A stretch of 64,000 nucleotides of DNA from an uncultured Lachnospiraceae bacterium (lineage in GTDB: Bacteria; Bacillota; Clostridia; Lachnospirales; Lachnospiraceae), in assembly GCA_934343915.1 (NCBI GenBank), contig CAKRIL010000005.1, positions 32,716-96,715 on the forward strand, in the 5' to 3' direction. The notes under the pieces were generated by a model. It was not told the origin of the DNA. It saw nothing but the letters and a program-made list of their open reading frames with translations, and searched no databases. Shown here one piece after another: positions 1-8,999 of this stretch. Position numbers and translations under genes: made by a program. Every line of letters starts with the position of its first letter. The first letter of the stretch is position 1.

Positions 1-1
1 T

Positions 2-3000
2 GCAGTGTCCGCTGAGTATGAGAAGAGCCGTGAAGAACTTGAAATGTCCTATGCGGCGGAGGATTATGCCGATTATGTCAAGCAGGAAAAGGAGCTTGCA
101 CAGCTCAAGGAATATATGGATAACCGCCATAAGGACAGAAGCGAGATAACGGACGAGATGAAGAGACTCGCCTCGGCAAAGCATCTGTATATGTCGCGTG
201 AGCTTGAGGAGAACGAGAAGTCCCTTAATGACCTGCTCGGAAGAGAGCGGGAGAGCAGGGAAGCACTGGAGAATCTTGATGAGAACTACCGTGTTAAGGA
301 TAATGAGTGCGCAAGGACCGAGGGAATTATATCAGGTCTTAAAAAGCAGGCCGAGGAGCTTGAGAACGGTATAAAGAACAAGCTGTCACAGACACCGCTT
401 CTCATAGTGGAGAATGCGGCTGACGAGGTACACAGCTATGAGGAGAAGACAGAAGCCTTAAGAAACAGGCTTGTCACTCTTGCGGATGAGGAGGAGCAGC
501 TTAAGACTAAGAAGGATGGCTGTGTAAGGGAGCGTGCTCAGACGGATGCGGCACTTGATATGGCGGCACAGAATCTTGACAGAATCAGCGCACAGCTTAC
601 GGCGGCAAGGCAGAAGGAGAATGAGCTGGCGGCACTTGGAAAGGTGTATGGAGAGCCTAATCATGAGAAGCTTTCGGCTGTTCTCGGACGCTTCTATGAC
701 AGCATGCTTGCACAGAGGGAGCAGCTTAAGAAGAAGGCTGATTCCATGAGGGAGTATATAAGCTCGATTGAGAACCTAAGACCTGTTGACACCAAGGGGG
801 TGCAGGAGCTGTGTGAATATCTCCAGAGCAGATATGATGGAAGTGTTATGAGCGGTGCCGAGTATCTGAGGGAAAAGAGCAGCGACGAGTGTGCAGTGCT
901 CGCAGGGCGTTATCCTTATCTTCCGTATTCAGTGCTTGCGGGTGATGATTACGAGAGCATCTGCCGGGACAGAAATGTTATGACAATGGACTGCGGTGTG
1001 GTTCCGATTATAAGGCTTGAAGCCGTCGAAGCGGCAGCAGCCGAGACAGATGCGGACACACCGGATGTGAATGATAATATGTATATGCTTGCATGCCGTG
1101 ACCTGTCATTTATATATGATGAGGCGGGAAGACTCTCGGGAATCAGAAAGGCATCTGAGGAGCTTGACCAGACAACGCTCGAGCTCACAAGACTTGAGGA
1201 CAGGCTTGCAGTGGTAAGGGCAGATTATGAGCGCGTGAGCGGATATGTATGTGCCGGCGGCGAGAGCGCTGCTGAGCTTGAAGCAAGGCTTGGAAAAGAG
1301 AAGTACAGTGAGAGCAGTCTCAGGGAAAAGGCTGACAAGCTTCGTGAGGTGTATGACACCTTTAACGGCAGGGAGGCTGAGCTTGCAGAACGCAGAAGCC
1401 GAATCGAGGCTGAGCTTGCCGATGCTGTGAGAATAAAGGAGAGCCTTGCGGATATAGCAGAGCTTAATTCAAATCTTGCCGAATGCAATCTGGAGATTAA
1501 AAAGAATGAAGTCGTTCGTGAGGCGGCTGTCAAGGCAAGAAAGCTGTCAAAGGAGCTGCATGAGGGCAGGGAGAGAGCTTACAACGAGCTTATTTTAAGG
1601 CGCACGGGAATACAGAAGAATATTGAGTCTCTTAAGACGGTATGGGAGATGTATGAGCCGTATTATGAAGAGTCACAGGCGGAGGCTGAGGTTAAAATGG
1701 CACCTGCATCAGAGCTTGATGCACGATTTACGGCACTTCGTTCATTGCTTAACGAGGAGCTTGGAGACCTTGCGGATAAGGAAAGACTCATGGAGAACTG
1801 TCGAAGTGCCATGGATAAGGCGCTTCGTTCAATGTCACACAGAGGAATGACACTTGAGCGTGCCGCAGAGCTTGATGCACAGGGTATTCTTGCCGTTAAG
1901 TCACATGAGGACATTCTTCTTGCGACGGAGACGCAGGAGAAGCTCAGACAGAGTATCAGGGAGCTTCAGAATGAGCTTGACAGTGCCAGTGCGCAGATGA
2001 ATCGTATAGAGGGAAGCTGCACACACGCGAGAAAGAATTACGAGGAGCATTACGGAGTGCTTGAAGGAGAGCTTCCGGAGAATCCTGAGGAATATAAAAG
2101 ACAGCATCAGGCTGAGCTGGAGCGCCTTAAGAAGGAACTTACAAGACTCCAGGCGGAGGAGAAAAAGAATCAGCAGGAGTACACTGCAAGTCTTCTCATG
2201 CAGAAGGACTTAGAGCGGATCGTGAAGTCGGTTGCACCTGATGCGGACGAGATTATACAGAGAAAGTCGCTTGAATACAGTGAGGAAGAGGCGGCAGGTG
2301 AGCTTACGGATGTGCAGTATGAGGAAGCGGGACGTTCTTTTGAGGCGGTGCTCAGAGATGAACAGAAGAAGAGAACGGCATTTTTGAGGGCAAGAGACCT
2401 GCTGGCAGAGCAGCTTAATCTTCTTAAGGCATATGAACTGGCGCAGGAGATTAAGCAGAACGTACAGCCGCCGCAGTCACAGTCGGAGGCGGATGAGCTG
2501 GCAGCTGCCCTTAAGGGAACGGCGGACTGTATAGTGCTTGAAAGAGACAGAATAAGCAGGGGCATTGAGGATATGGAGCTTATCAAGAGCAACTTTGAGA
2601 ACAGGTGCGTTCAGATATGTACGAACATCCGCTCAGAGCTCGAGAGGCTTGATAAGCTGTCAAGAATAACACTGGATGATGAGGTTATTCCCGTGCTCTC
2701 GCTCCAGATACCTTATATCAAGGAGGAAATGTATAAGGATAGAATGTCTGTATATATTAATGAGACAGTATCATCAGCGGAGAATTTTAAGACGATGGAT
2801 GAGCGCCTCAAATATATAAGAGGACGTTTAAGCTGGAAGAGACTGTTTTCCGTGATTGTAACCGATATGAACAGCATAAGACTAAGCCTGTATAAGAGAG
2901 AGAGAATCAAGGACCAGAGCCGCTATCTCAGATATGAGGAGGCTGTCGGAAGTACGGGACAGTCGCAGGGTATATATATCCAGTTCCTTGTATCGGTAAT

Positions 3001-3334
3001 TAACTATATCGCAAGCATCAATGCAGGTGGTAAGGAGGCTGCCGTGCTGGGCAAGACTATATTTATAGATAACCCGTTCGGAGCGGCTAAGGATGTCTAT
3101 ATATGGGAGCCTATATTCAAGCTTCTTAAGACTAACCATGTTCAGCTTATAGTTCCGGCAAGAGGTGCAACACCTGCCATAACGGGACGATTCGATGTCA
3201 ATTATGTTCTCGGTCAGAAGCTTGTCGACAAGAGGCAGCAGACAGTCGTGGTTGATTATCACAGTCAGGTTGCGGAGCAGGAGCTTGAATACGAAAGACT
3301 GAGCTTTTCACAGGAAAGTTTTGATTTTCTATAA
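2..3334 (+). CDS. SMC/Rad50-like coiled-coil ATPase, C-terminal part (cut by left edge)
   Basis: The reading frame is open to the left edge, so the N-terminus with any Walker A motif is missing; a GTG at 5 is only an internal codon that could serve as a start. At least 1,109 residues are present, most of them Glu/Lys/Arg/Leu-rich heptad-like coiled coil. The last 120 residues form an ABC-type head: a signature-like GSTGQSQG, then a Walker B-like TIFIDNPFG with Asn in the place of the usual catalytic Glu, and a conserved basic tail. This matches the right half of an SMC/Rad50/SbcC-type ATPase. The next gene starts about 57 bases downstream on the same strand, so the two are probably cotranscribed. 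Whether it acts in chromosome organisation, repair or defence cannot be told from the sequence. Confident as a real gene; function is only family-level. Confidence 0.85.
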   Translation, partial: AVSAEYEKSREELEMSYAAEDYADYVKQEKELAQLKEYMDNRHKDRSEITDEMKRLASAKHLYMSRELEENEKSLNDLLGRERESREALENLDENYRVKDNECARTEGIISGLKKQAEELENGIKNKLSQTPLLIVENAADEVHSYEEKTEALRNRLVTLADEEEQLKTKKDGCVRERAQTDAALDMAAQNLDRISAQLTAARQKENELAALGKVYGEPNHEKLSAVLGRFYDSMLAQREQLKKKADSMREYISSIENLRPVDTKGVQELCEYLQSRYDGSVMSGAEYLREKSSDECAVLAGRYPYLPYSVLAGDDYESICRDRNVMTMDCGVVPIIRLEAVEAAAAETDADTPDVNDNMYMLACRDLSFIYDEAGRLSGIRKASEELDQTTLELTRLEDRLAVVRADYERVSGYVCAGGESAAELEARLGKEKYSESSLREKADKLREVYDTFNGREAELAERRSRIEAELADAVRIKESLADIAELNSNLAECNLEIKKNEVVREAAVKARKLSKELHEGRERAYNELILRRTGIQKNIESLKTVWEMYEPYYEESQAEAEVKMAPASELDARFTALRSLLNEELGDLADKERLMENCRSAMDKALRSMSHRGMTLERAAELDAQGILAVKSHEDILLATETQEKLRQSIRELQNELDSASAQMNRIEGSCTHARKNYEEHYGVLEGELPENPEEYKRQHQAELERLKKELTRLQAEEKKNQQEYTASLLMQKDLERIVKSVAPDADEIIQRKSLEYSEEEAAGELTDVQYEEAGRSFEAVLRDEQKKRTAFLRARDLLAEQLNLLKAYELAQEIKQNVQPPQSQSEADELAAALKGTADCIVLERDRISRGIEDMELIKSNFENRCVQICTNIRSELERLDKLSRITLDDEVIPVLSLQIPYIKEEMYKDRMSVYINETVSSAENFKTMDERLKYIRGRLSWKRLFSVIVTDMNSIRLSLYKRERIKDQSRYLRYEEAVGSTGQSQGIYIQFLVSVINYIASINAGGKEAAVLGKTIFIDNPFGAAKDVYIWEPIFKLLKTNHVQLIVPARGATPAITGRFDVNYVLGQKLVDKRQQTVVVDYHSQVAEQELEYERLSFSQESFDFL

Positions 3335-3391
3335 GTGCTGTGATACACTGAAAATTAAGGATTGCAAATCTATATATGAGAGGTGAACGTC

Positions 3392-6019
3392 TTGGATAAG
3401 TATGAGTTGACCATAAAGATTGAACAGCTTGATAAGCTGGTAAAAAGCAGGGATTATGTATCGGCAGCCAAGGTTGCCGAGCAGATAGAATGGAAGAAGA
3501 TGAAGCAGTGGAGCGTCATGTCCAATGCGATAGATGCCTTCATTGCGACGGAAAAATATGACAAGGCAAGGAATGTCTGCATATATGCCTACAACCGCAA
3601 GCTTGGCGGAAGAAGGCTGCTTGCTACGCTCATGGATATGTATGTGCGCCTTGGAGAGTATGAGGATGCCGAGGAGATATATCATGAGTATGTTGAGCTG
3701 GCACCGAGGGATGTGGCAAGATACATTCTGCTGTATAAGCTTAAGAGGGCAGAGGGTGCTCCCGTAACAGAGCTTATAGAGATTCTTCAGGACTACAAGG
3801 AGAAGGAGCTTGATGAGGAATATGAGTATGAGCTTGCTCTTTTGTACAGCGAAGCGGGAATGACCGACAGATGTGTGAGAGAGTGTGATGAGCTTGTGCT
3901 GTGGTTCGCTGACGGCGTATATGTGGAGAAGGCACTTCGCCTTAAGCAGATGTACACACCGCTTTCACAGAGACAGCTTGAGAAGCTGGCACGCCTTGAG
4001 AAGATGTCCTCAATGGGTATCAACAGCTCTGAGCTAGTAACAGACAGTGACAGCTATGATGACGAGGCAGCAGCGACGGCTGAGGAACAGGAGGAGCGCC
4101 ATGAGTTCTCAAGGCCTGAGATGAAGGTCGAGGAGCAGGAGTTCATAAAGCCTGAACAGACGGTGAAGCCGAAGAAGGCTGCTGAGAGGCCGGAGCCGGT
4201 TGACAATATTGATGAGAAGCAGGTTCAATATGTTGATGACCTTGGTAATACGACGGAGTGGTCACCGATTGATGTTGAAGCTGTTGAAGAGACAGAGAAT
4301 TATGGAGAACCGCAGCAGGAGCCTGAACCGGCTGAGGTGGAGGAGCCTGAGCCGAAGCCGGTGATGAGTCGGGAGATGCAGACCATAGAGAATGACTATG
4401 ATATCGATATCAAGGTTCCGGACTATTCTGTATACGACACAAGAAATGTGCAGCAGGAGCTTAAGGCGAATGTTGAGGAAATCATGGAGGCGTACAAGAA
4501 CAGAGAGAAGACGGAGGCACTTCGTGAGGCGGCAGAGCTTCAGGATATGCGCGACGACTCTGACCCTACCAAGGAAATAATAATCAACAAGCATCAGTGG
4601 CGCAAGGCATCAAGAAATACGGCAGCAGCTAAGCCTCAGGTATCACCTGACATGACGATAAGACAGGCAGCCGAGCAGATGACGATTGAGCAGATGGCAG
4701 AAGTCGTTGCACAGCTTCAGGCTGAGCAGGAGAGAAGGAAGAGAGAGGCGGCACAGAAGGATGACCAGATAGACGGTCAGATGGATATATCCCAGTGGCT
4801 CTCAGACATAGATGACGAACCTGACGAGGTTGAGCCGCAGAAAATCGAGCCTGAGAGGGTAGAACCTGAGAAGGTCGAGCCGCGGAAAATTGAGCCTGAG
4901 AGGGTAGAACCTGAGAAGGTCGAGCCGCAGAAAACCGAGCCTGAGAAGGCTGAACAGGAGGAGCCTGTTTCAGAATTACATGATTCTTATGAGGTACAGC
5001 CTACCAAGAGAATTCCTGTAAGGGAGATAGCCGCGGCACTTGATAAGCAGCAAGAAGAGGAAGCAGAACCTGAGGAGTACGAAGAGTTCGAGGAGATTCC
5101 TGAGGTTGATGATGAAGCGGACAGCATGGAGAATACACTTGACCTTGAGGAGGCAGTGAATGCGGGAATTGAGAGAATCATCGATGATACGGTGAAGGGG
5201 GCTCTCGGTGAAAGCGATGCAGGAAGATATACTCTTAGGGAAGAGGAGAAAAAGTTCCTTGATAAATACCTCTATATGTCCGGCATGGAGCGCAGACTGT
5301 GCAGATACATAGGAAGCTTCAGAGCGGGAAATATAGGAAATATAATGATTATGGGAAGCCGCAATACGGACAAGATAACATTTGCGGTCAATCTGTTCAA
5401 GGCTCTGCATGCGTATGACGAAGAGCGCGAACAGAAGCTTGCAAGAATATCAGCCGATAAGCTTAACGAGAAGAGCTATGAGGCATATGCCGATAAGCTT
5501 GCAGGTCAGACGCTCATCATTGAGAACGCGGGAAGACTTAAGCGAGGTCAGATTGTGTCAATGATGAAGCTTGGAAATGCCAATGCAACAACATTTATTA
5601 TTGTTGATGAGGAATATGAGATTAATAAGCTCTTTGCGGAGAATCCTGATTTTGCGGAGACATTTACCGGATGCTTTTTATTAAAGCAGTACACGGTGAA
5701 TGAGCTTGTGGATATTGCAAAGGATTATGCCGACGAGAACGGCTGGAGAATAGAGGATAAGGCGCTTCTTAAGCTATATCTCATACTCAGCCAGCTTCCT
5801 AATGATGACCAGGGAAATGTTGTGGGAATTGTTAAGGAGACAATGGAGCGCGCGGCAGAGCATGCCGGAAACAGCATCGGCAATAAGCTGTTCGGAAGAT
5901 TCCGTTCAGCACTCATCATCAAGGAGTCTGATTTTAAGGAAGCTGTTGCAGAGGAAGATGATGACTATGAAAAGGATACCTATGACGACGATGATGATTA
6001 TGACGAAGATGACGAGTAG
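3392..6019 (+). CDS. TPR / acidic linker / P-loop-like C-terminal domain protein, function unknown
   Basis: About 875 residues. I place the start at a TTG (3392) because GAGAGGTG (3378-3385) sits six bases upstream; a GTG at 3383 would lie inside that ribosome-binding site. The first 210 residues are helical TPR-like repeats. The middle is a long Glu/Pro-rich linker containing three 45-bp tandem repeats (4829-4963, VEPxKxEPExxEPEK-type units). The last 270 residues resemble an AAA-like fold, with a beta strand NIMIMGS followed by NTDKITFA where a GKT/S P-loop would be, and a TLIIENAG strand like Walker B. The canonical Lys-Thr is absent, so ATP binding is doubtful. It ends in a strongly acidic Asp/Glu tail. 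It follows the SMC-like gene and precedes the sugar kinase by 17 bases. I do not recognise a named family. Confidence 0.85.
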   Translation: MDKYELTIKIEQLDKLVKSRDYVSAAKVAEQIEWKKMKQWSVMSNAIDAFIATEKYDKARNVCIYAYNRKLGGRRLLATLMDMYVRLGEYEDAEEIYHEYVELAPRDVARYILLYKLKRAEGAPVTELIEILQDYKEKELDEEYEYELALLYSEAGMTDRCVRECDELVLWFADGVYVEKALRLKQMYTPLSQRQLEKLARLEKMSSMGINSSELVTDSDSYDDEAAATAEEQEERHEFSRPEMKVEEQEFIKPEQTVKPKKAAERPEPVDNIDEKQVQYVDDLGNTTEWSPIDVEAVEETENYGEPQQEPEPAEVEEPEPKPVMSREMQTIENDYDIDIKVPDYSVYDTRNVQQELKANVEEIMEAYKNREKTEALREAAELQDMRDDSDPTKEIIINKHQWRKASRNTAAAKPQVSPDMTIRQAAEQMTIEQMAEVVAQLQAEQERRKREAAQKDDQIDGQMDISQWLSDIDDEPDEVEPQKIEPERVEPEKVEPRKIEPERVEPEKVEPQKTEPEKAEQEEPVSELHDSYEVQPTKRIPVREIAAALDKQQEEEAEPEEYEEFEEIPEVDDEADSMENTLDLEEAVNAGIERIIDDTVKGALGESDAGRYTLREEEKKFLDKYLYMSGMERRLCRYIGSFRAGNIGNIMIMGSRNTDKITFAVNLFKALHAYDEEREQKLARISADKLNEKSYEAYADKLAGQTLIIENAGRLKRGQIVSMMKLGNANATTFIIVDEEYEINKLFAENPDFAETFTGCFLLKQYTVNELVDIAKDYADENGWRIEDKALLKLYLILSQLPNDDQGNVVGIVKETMERAAEHAGNSIGNKLFGRFRSALIIKESDFKEAVAEEDDDYEKDTYDDDDDYDEDDE
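4829..4963 (+). repeat. Three 45-bp in-frame tandem repeats in acidic linker
   Basis: Units start at 4829, 4874 and 4919. Each encodes 15 residues of the form VEPQKIEPERVEPEK. The first two are nearly identical in DNA and the third has drifted. They lengthen a disordered Pro/Glu linker. Confidence 0.85.
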
Positions 6020-6036
6020 GTAGGGAGGAGAAGGAA

Positions 6037-7650
6037 ATGGCAGAAATTAAGGAAGTAATTGAGGGTGGAAAGGCGGTTCTCGGAATCGAGTTCGGTTCAA
6101 CAAGAATCAAGGCGGTGCTCGTAGACGAGGACAATAAGCCTATTGCAGCAGGAAGCCACGAATGGGAGAACCGTTATGAGAACGGTGTGTGGACATACAG
6201 CCTGGACGATATATGGGGCGGACTTAAGGACTGTTACGCATCTCTCAAGGCAGATGTAAAAGAAAAGTACGGAGTTACAATCAAGAAGCTTGCCGCCATC
6301 GGATTTTCCGCGATGATGCACGGCTACATGGTGTTCGATGATAAGGGAGAGCTCTTGGTTCCTTTCAGAACATGGAGAAACAGCATAACAGAGGAGGCAG
6401 CAGACGAGCTTACCTCACTCTTTAACTACAATATTCCGCAGAGATGGAGCATTGCACATCTGTATCAGGCAATGCTTAACAATGAGGAGCATCTTCCAAG
6501 AATTGATTACATGACAACACTGGAAGGCTTTATCCACTGGAAGCTCACCGGAAGAAGAGTAATAGGTGTGGGTGAGGCATCGGGAATGTTCCCAATCGAC
6601 ACTGCAACCAAGAATTACAATGCCAATATGGTAGGAAAATTCGACTCACTTATTGAGGAGCGCAATGCCAAGGGTGATAAGCCTGATCTTCCGTGGAGAC
6701 TTATGGATATTATGCCTAAGGTGCTTCTTGCGGGTGATGAGGCAGGAACGCTTACGGAGGAGGGAGCTGCACTTCTCGATGTCGATGGTGAGCTGTGCGC
6801 AGGTATTCCTCTCTGTCCTCCTGAGGGCGATGCAGGAACAGGTATGACTGCAACGAACTCGGTAGCGGTAAGAACGGGTAATGTGTCAGCGGGAACCAGT
6901 GTATTTGCAATGATAGTTATGGAGAAGGAGCTTTCTAAGGTATATCCTGAGATAGACCTTGTAACAACACCTACCGGTAATCTTGTATCGATGGTTCACT
7001 GCAACAACTGTACATCTGACCTTAATGCGTGGGTCAACATCTTTAAGGAGTTCGAGGAAGCCTTAGGTATTCCTGTTGACATGAATAAGCTCTTCTCAGT
7101 CCTGTACAACAAGGCACTTGAGGGTGATGCCGACTGCGGTGGCCTTATGTCCTATGGTTACATATCCGGTGAGAACATAACACATATGGAAGAGGGCAGA
7201 CCTCTTTTCGTCAGAAATACCAACAGCAGCTTCAGCCTTGCCAACTTTATGAGGACACACCTGTATACATCTCTCGGAGCACTTAAGATTGGTCTTGATA
7301 TTCTTTTAAAGGAGGAGGGTGTCAAGGTTGACTCTATCACAGGTCATGGCGGACTCTTCAAGACCAAGGGAGTAGGACAGAGATTCCTTGCGGCTGCAAT
7401 GAATGCACCTATTACCGTAATGGAGACTGCGGGAGAAGGCGGTGCATGGGGAATGGCAGTGCTCGCCTCCTACATGATTCAGAAGGGTGAGGGCGAGACA
7501 CTTGACGATTACCTCAACAACAAGGTATTCGCAGGACAGAGCGGCAGCACAATGGAGCCGGATGCAGCGGATGTTAAGGGCTTTGATGAGTTCATTGAGC
7601 GCTATAAGGCAGGGCTTGCGGTAGAGAGAGCGGCTGTGGATTCACTTTAA
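6037..7650 (+). CDS. FGGY-family carbohydrate kinase, probable L-ribulokinase
   Basis: 537 residues, a normal FGGY kinase length. The N-terminal phosphate-binding strand is GIEFGSTRIKAVLVDE. The C-terminal actin-like domain has GHGGLFKTKGVGQRFLAAAM, the adenosine-binding element, followed by GEGGAWGMAVLA. The ATG follows GGGAGGAG with good spacing. The next gene is araD, so the substrate is most likely L-ribulose (ATP + L-ribulose to L-ribulose 5-phosphate). Xylulose cannot be ruled out, because this branch differs from classical AraB and is often annotated only as an FGGY kinase. The enzyme is cytoplasmic. Cotranscription with araD would have to cross 134 bases that contain repeat copy A. 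Confidence 0.85.
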   Translation: MAEIKEVIEGGKAVLGIEFGSTRIKAVLVDEDNKPIAAGSHEWENRYENGVWTYSLDDIWGGLKDCYASLKADVKEKYGVTIKKLAAIGFSAMMHGYMVFDDKGELLVPFRTWRNSITEEAADELTSLFNYNIPQRWSIAHLYQAMLNNEEHLPRIDYMTTLEGFIHWKLTGRRVIGVGEASGMFPIDTATKNYNANMVGKFDSLIEERNAKGDKPDLPWRLMDIMPKVLLAGDEAGTLTEEGAALLDVDGELCAGIPLCPPEGDAGTGMTATNSVAVRTGNVSAGTSVFAMIVMEKELSKVYPEIDLVTTPTGNLVSMVHCNNCTSDLNAWVNIFKEFEEALGIPVDMNKLFSVLYNKALEGDADCGGLMSYGYISGENITHMEEGRPLFVRNTNSSFSLANFMRTHLYTSLGALKIGLDILLKEEGVKVDSITGHGGLFKTKGVGQRFLAAAMNAPITVMETAGEGGAWGMAVLASYMIQKGEGETLDDYLNNKVFAGQSGSTMEPDAADVKGFDEFIERYKAGLAVERAAVDSL

Positions 7651-7657
7651 TGGCATA

Positions 7658-7731
7658 CAGTTCTAAGAACAACTATGCTTCTCCCAAAAGTCGCAATATG
7701 CATAAATATAACAGTCATATAATGCATATTG
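7658..7731 (+). repeat. Palindromic element copy A (3' part only)
   Basis: Contains the conserved 3' box of the family (CTAAGAACAACT, then GCTTCTCCCAAAAGTCGC) but not the 5' box. It ends in its own perfect hairpin, CAATATGCAT (7694-7703) with ATGCATATTG (7722-7731). It lies between the kinase and araD and may act on their shared transcript. Confidence 0.8.
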
Positions 7732-7784
7732 ATTGAGTCTGCTTTGCGCGTAATTATAAATAGAATAAAGGAAGGTATTGGGAT

Positions 7785-8489
7785 ATGTTAGAAGAGTTGA
7801 AGAAGGAAGTGTACGAGGCTAATATGGAGCTCGTAAAGAGAGGTCTTGTAATCTACACATGGGGAAATGTGAGTGGCATTGACAGAGAGACAGGCTATGT
7901 TGTAATCAAGCCAAGCGGTGTGGATTATGATGTTATGACACCTGATGACATGGTTGTAATTGACCTTGACGGCAATGTGATTGAGGGAAAATATAAGCCG
8001 TCATCAGATACAGCTACACATCTTGTTCTCTATAAGCAGTATTCAGAGATTGGCGGTGTTGTACATACACATTCAAAGTGGGCTGTCACATTCGCTCAGG
8101 CGGGAATGGATATTCCGGCATTCGGAACAACTCATGCGGATTACTTTTACGGGGACATTCCTTGCACAAGAGACCTGACAGCACAGGAAATCTATGAGGC
8201 ATATGAGCTTAACACAGGAAATGTAATTGTTGAAACCGTAGGTGATACAGATGCTTTGGCTGTTCCGGGAATCGTGGTAAAGAATCATGGACCGTTCGCA
8301 TGGGGCAAGAGCGCGAAGGGTGCTGTATACAACGCGGTGGTGCTTGAGGCTGTTGCCGAGATGGCATACAATACAATGACCCTCAATCCAAGAGTTCAGA
8401 GAGTTCCTCAGCATCTTCTCGACAAGCATTACTTCAGAAAGCATGGAGCTAATGCATATTACGGTCAGGGTGAGAACGAAGACCATTAA
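7785..8489 (+). CDS. araD: L-ribulose-5-phosphate 4-epimerase
   Basis: 234 residues, the family's usual size. This is a class II aldolase fold. The metal and substrate motifs are visible: GNVSGID, KPSGVDYD, HTHSKWAVTFAQAG with the two zinc-binding His, and GTTHADYFYGDIPCTR. It interconverts L-ribulose 5-phosphate and D-xylulose 5-phosphate, feeding arabinose carbon into the pentose phosphate pathway. Transketolase and transaldolase of that pathway are also in this window, at 18.4-21.1 kb. The start follows AAGGAAGG. A strong intrinsic terminator follows at 8518. Confidence 0.93.
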   Translation: MLEELKKEVYEANMELVKRGLVIYTWGNVSGIDRETGYVVIKPSGVDYDVMTPDDMVVIDLDGNVIEGKYKPSSDTATHLVLYKQYSEIGGVVHTHSKWAVTFAQAGMDIPAFGTTHADYFYGDIPCTRDLTAQEIYEAYELNTGNVIVETVGDTDALAVPGIVVKNHGPFAWGKSAKGAVYNAVVLEAVAEMAYNTMTLNPRVQRVPQHLLDKHYFRKHGANAYYGQGENEDH

Positions 8490-8517
8490 AAATATCTTTA
8501 AAAATATGGATTCAAGG

Positions 8518-8549
8518 CGGCTTTGGTGTATATACCAAAGCCGTTTTTG
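8518..8549 (+). terminator. Intrinsic terminator after araD
   Basis: Perfect stem CGGCTTTGGT / ACCAAAGCCG with loop GTATAT, followed by TTTTT. Confidence 0.93.
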
Positions 8550-8555
8550 TGTAGT

Positions 8556-8867
8556 TATGATTCAGGTGTTAAAACATGCTTTTTACTTTTTTTATGTGTA
8601 TGCCCTGTTATATTTACGCATATCAGTTCCGTTGTACGAAGTAAGGTATTCTAAAGGGCTCTGTAAAATTTATTTATATTTTCGCCATCGTTGCAAAATC
8701 AGCCATCCATGGCTGTTTGCAACTCATCCGGCATCCATGCCGTATGTGGCTGCATAGTAATCAGAGCCCTAAGAATAACTAAGCTTCTCCCAAAAGTCAT
8801 GATATGCATAAATATAACATGGCATACATATTAAGGTTGTTAAAACACGTTTAACACCTGAATCATA
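8556..8867 (+). repeat. Palindromic element copy B (full, ~312 bp)
   Basis: The outer arms pair almost perfectly: TATGATTCAGGTGTT (from 8556) with AACACCTGAATCATA (ending 8867), continuing inward for about 30 more pairs around 8601-8623 and 8800-8830. Inside come the conserved 5' box CCGTTGTACGAAG, stem GGGCTCTG (8656-8663) / CAGAGCCC (8762-8769), nested hairpin 1 (8690-8723), hairpin 2 CGGCA-tcca-TGCCG (8729-8742), and the 3' box GCTTCTCCCAAAAGTC. It fills most of the 510-base gap between araD and the regulator. A 104-codon reading frame across it is judged noncoding. Confidence 0.9.
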
Positions 8868-8923
8868 ATAGGAATCTAAATTAAAAAATTTGTAAATATG
8901 CCTAATTTTGCCAACTCTGTCAC

Positions 8924-8952
8924 TTGATAAGGATTTTAATGACTGGTATAAT
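8924..8952 (+). promoter_or_regulatory. Sigma-A promoter of the RNPP-like regulator
   Basis: TTGATA (8924-8929), a 17-base spacer and a perfect TATAAT (8947-8952), about 48 bases before the start codon. Confidence 0.85.
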
Positions 8953-8999
8953 AAAACAAAAATAAGTTCGCAATAAATCGCTCATAAAGGAGGTACGGT

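Noticed and set aside
8443..8757. 104-codon reading frame starting inside araD and running across palindromic element B
   Set aside because: It has no ribosome-binding site, spans the araD terminator and element B, and its sequence follows the palindrome. Judged noncoding.
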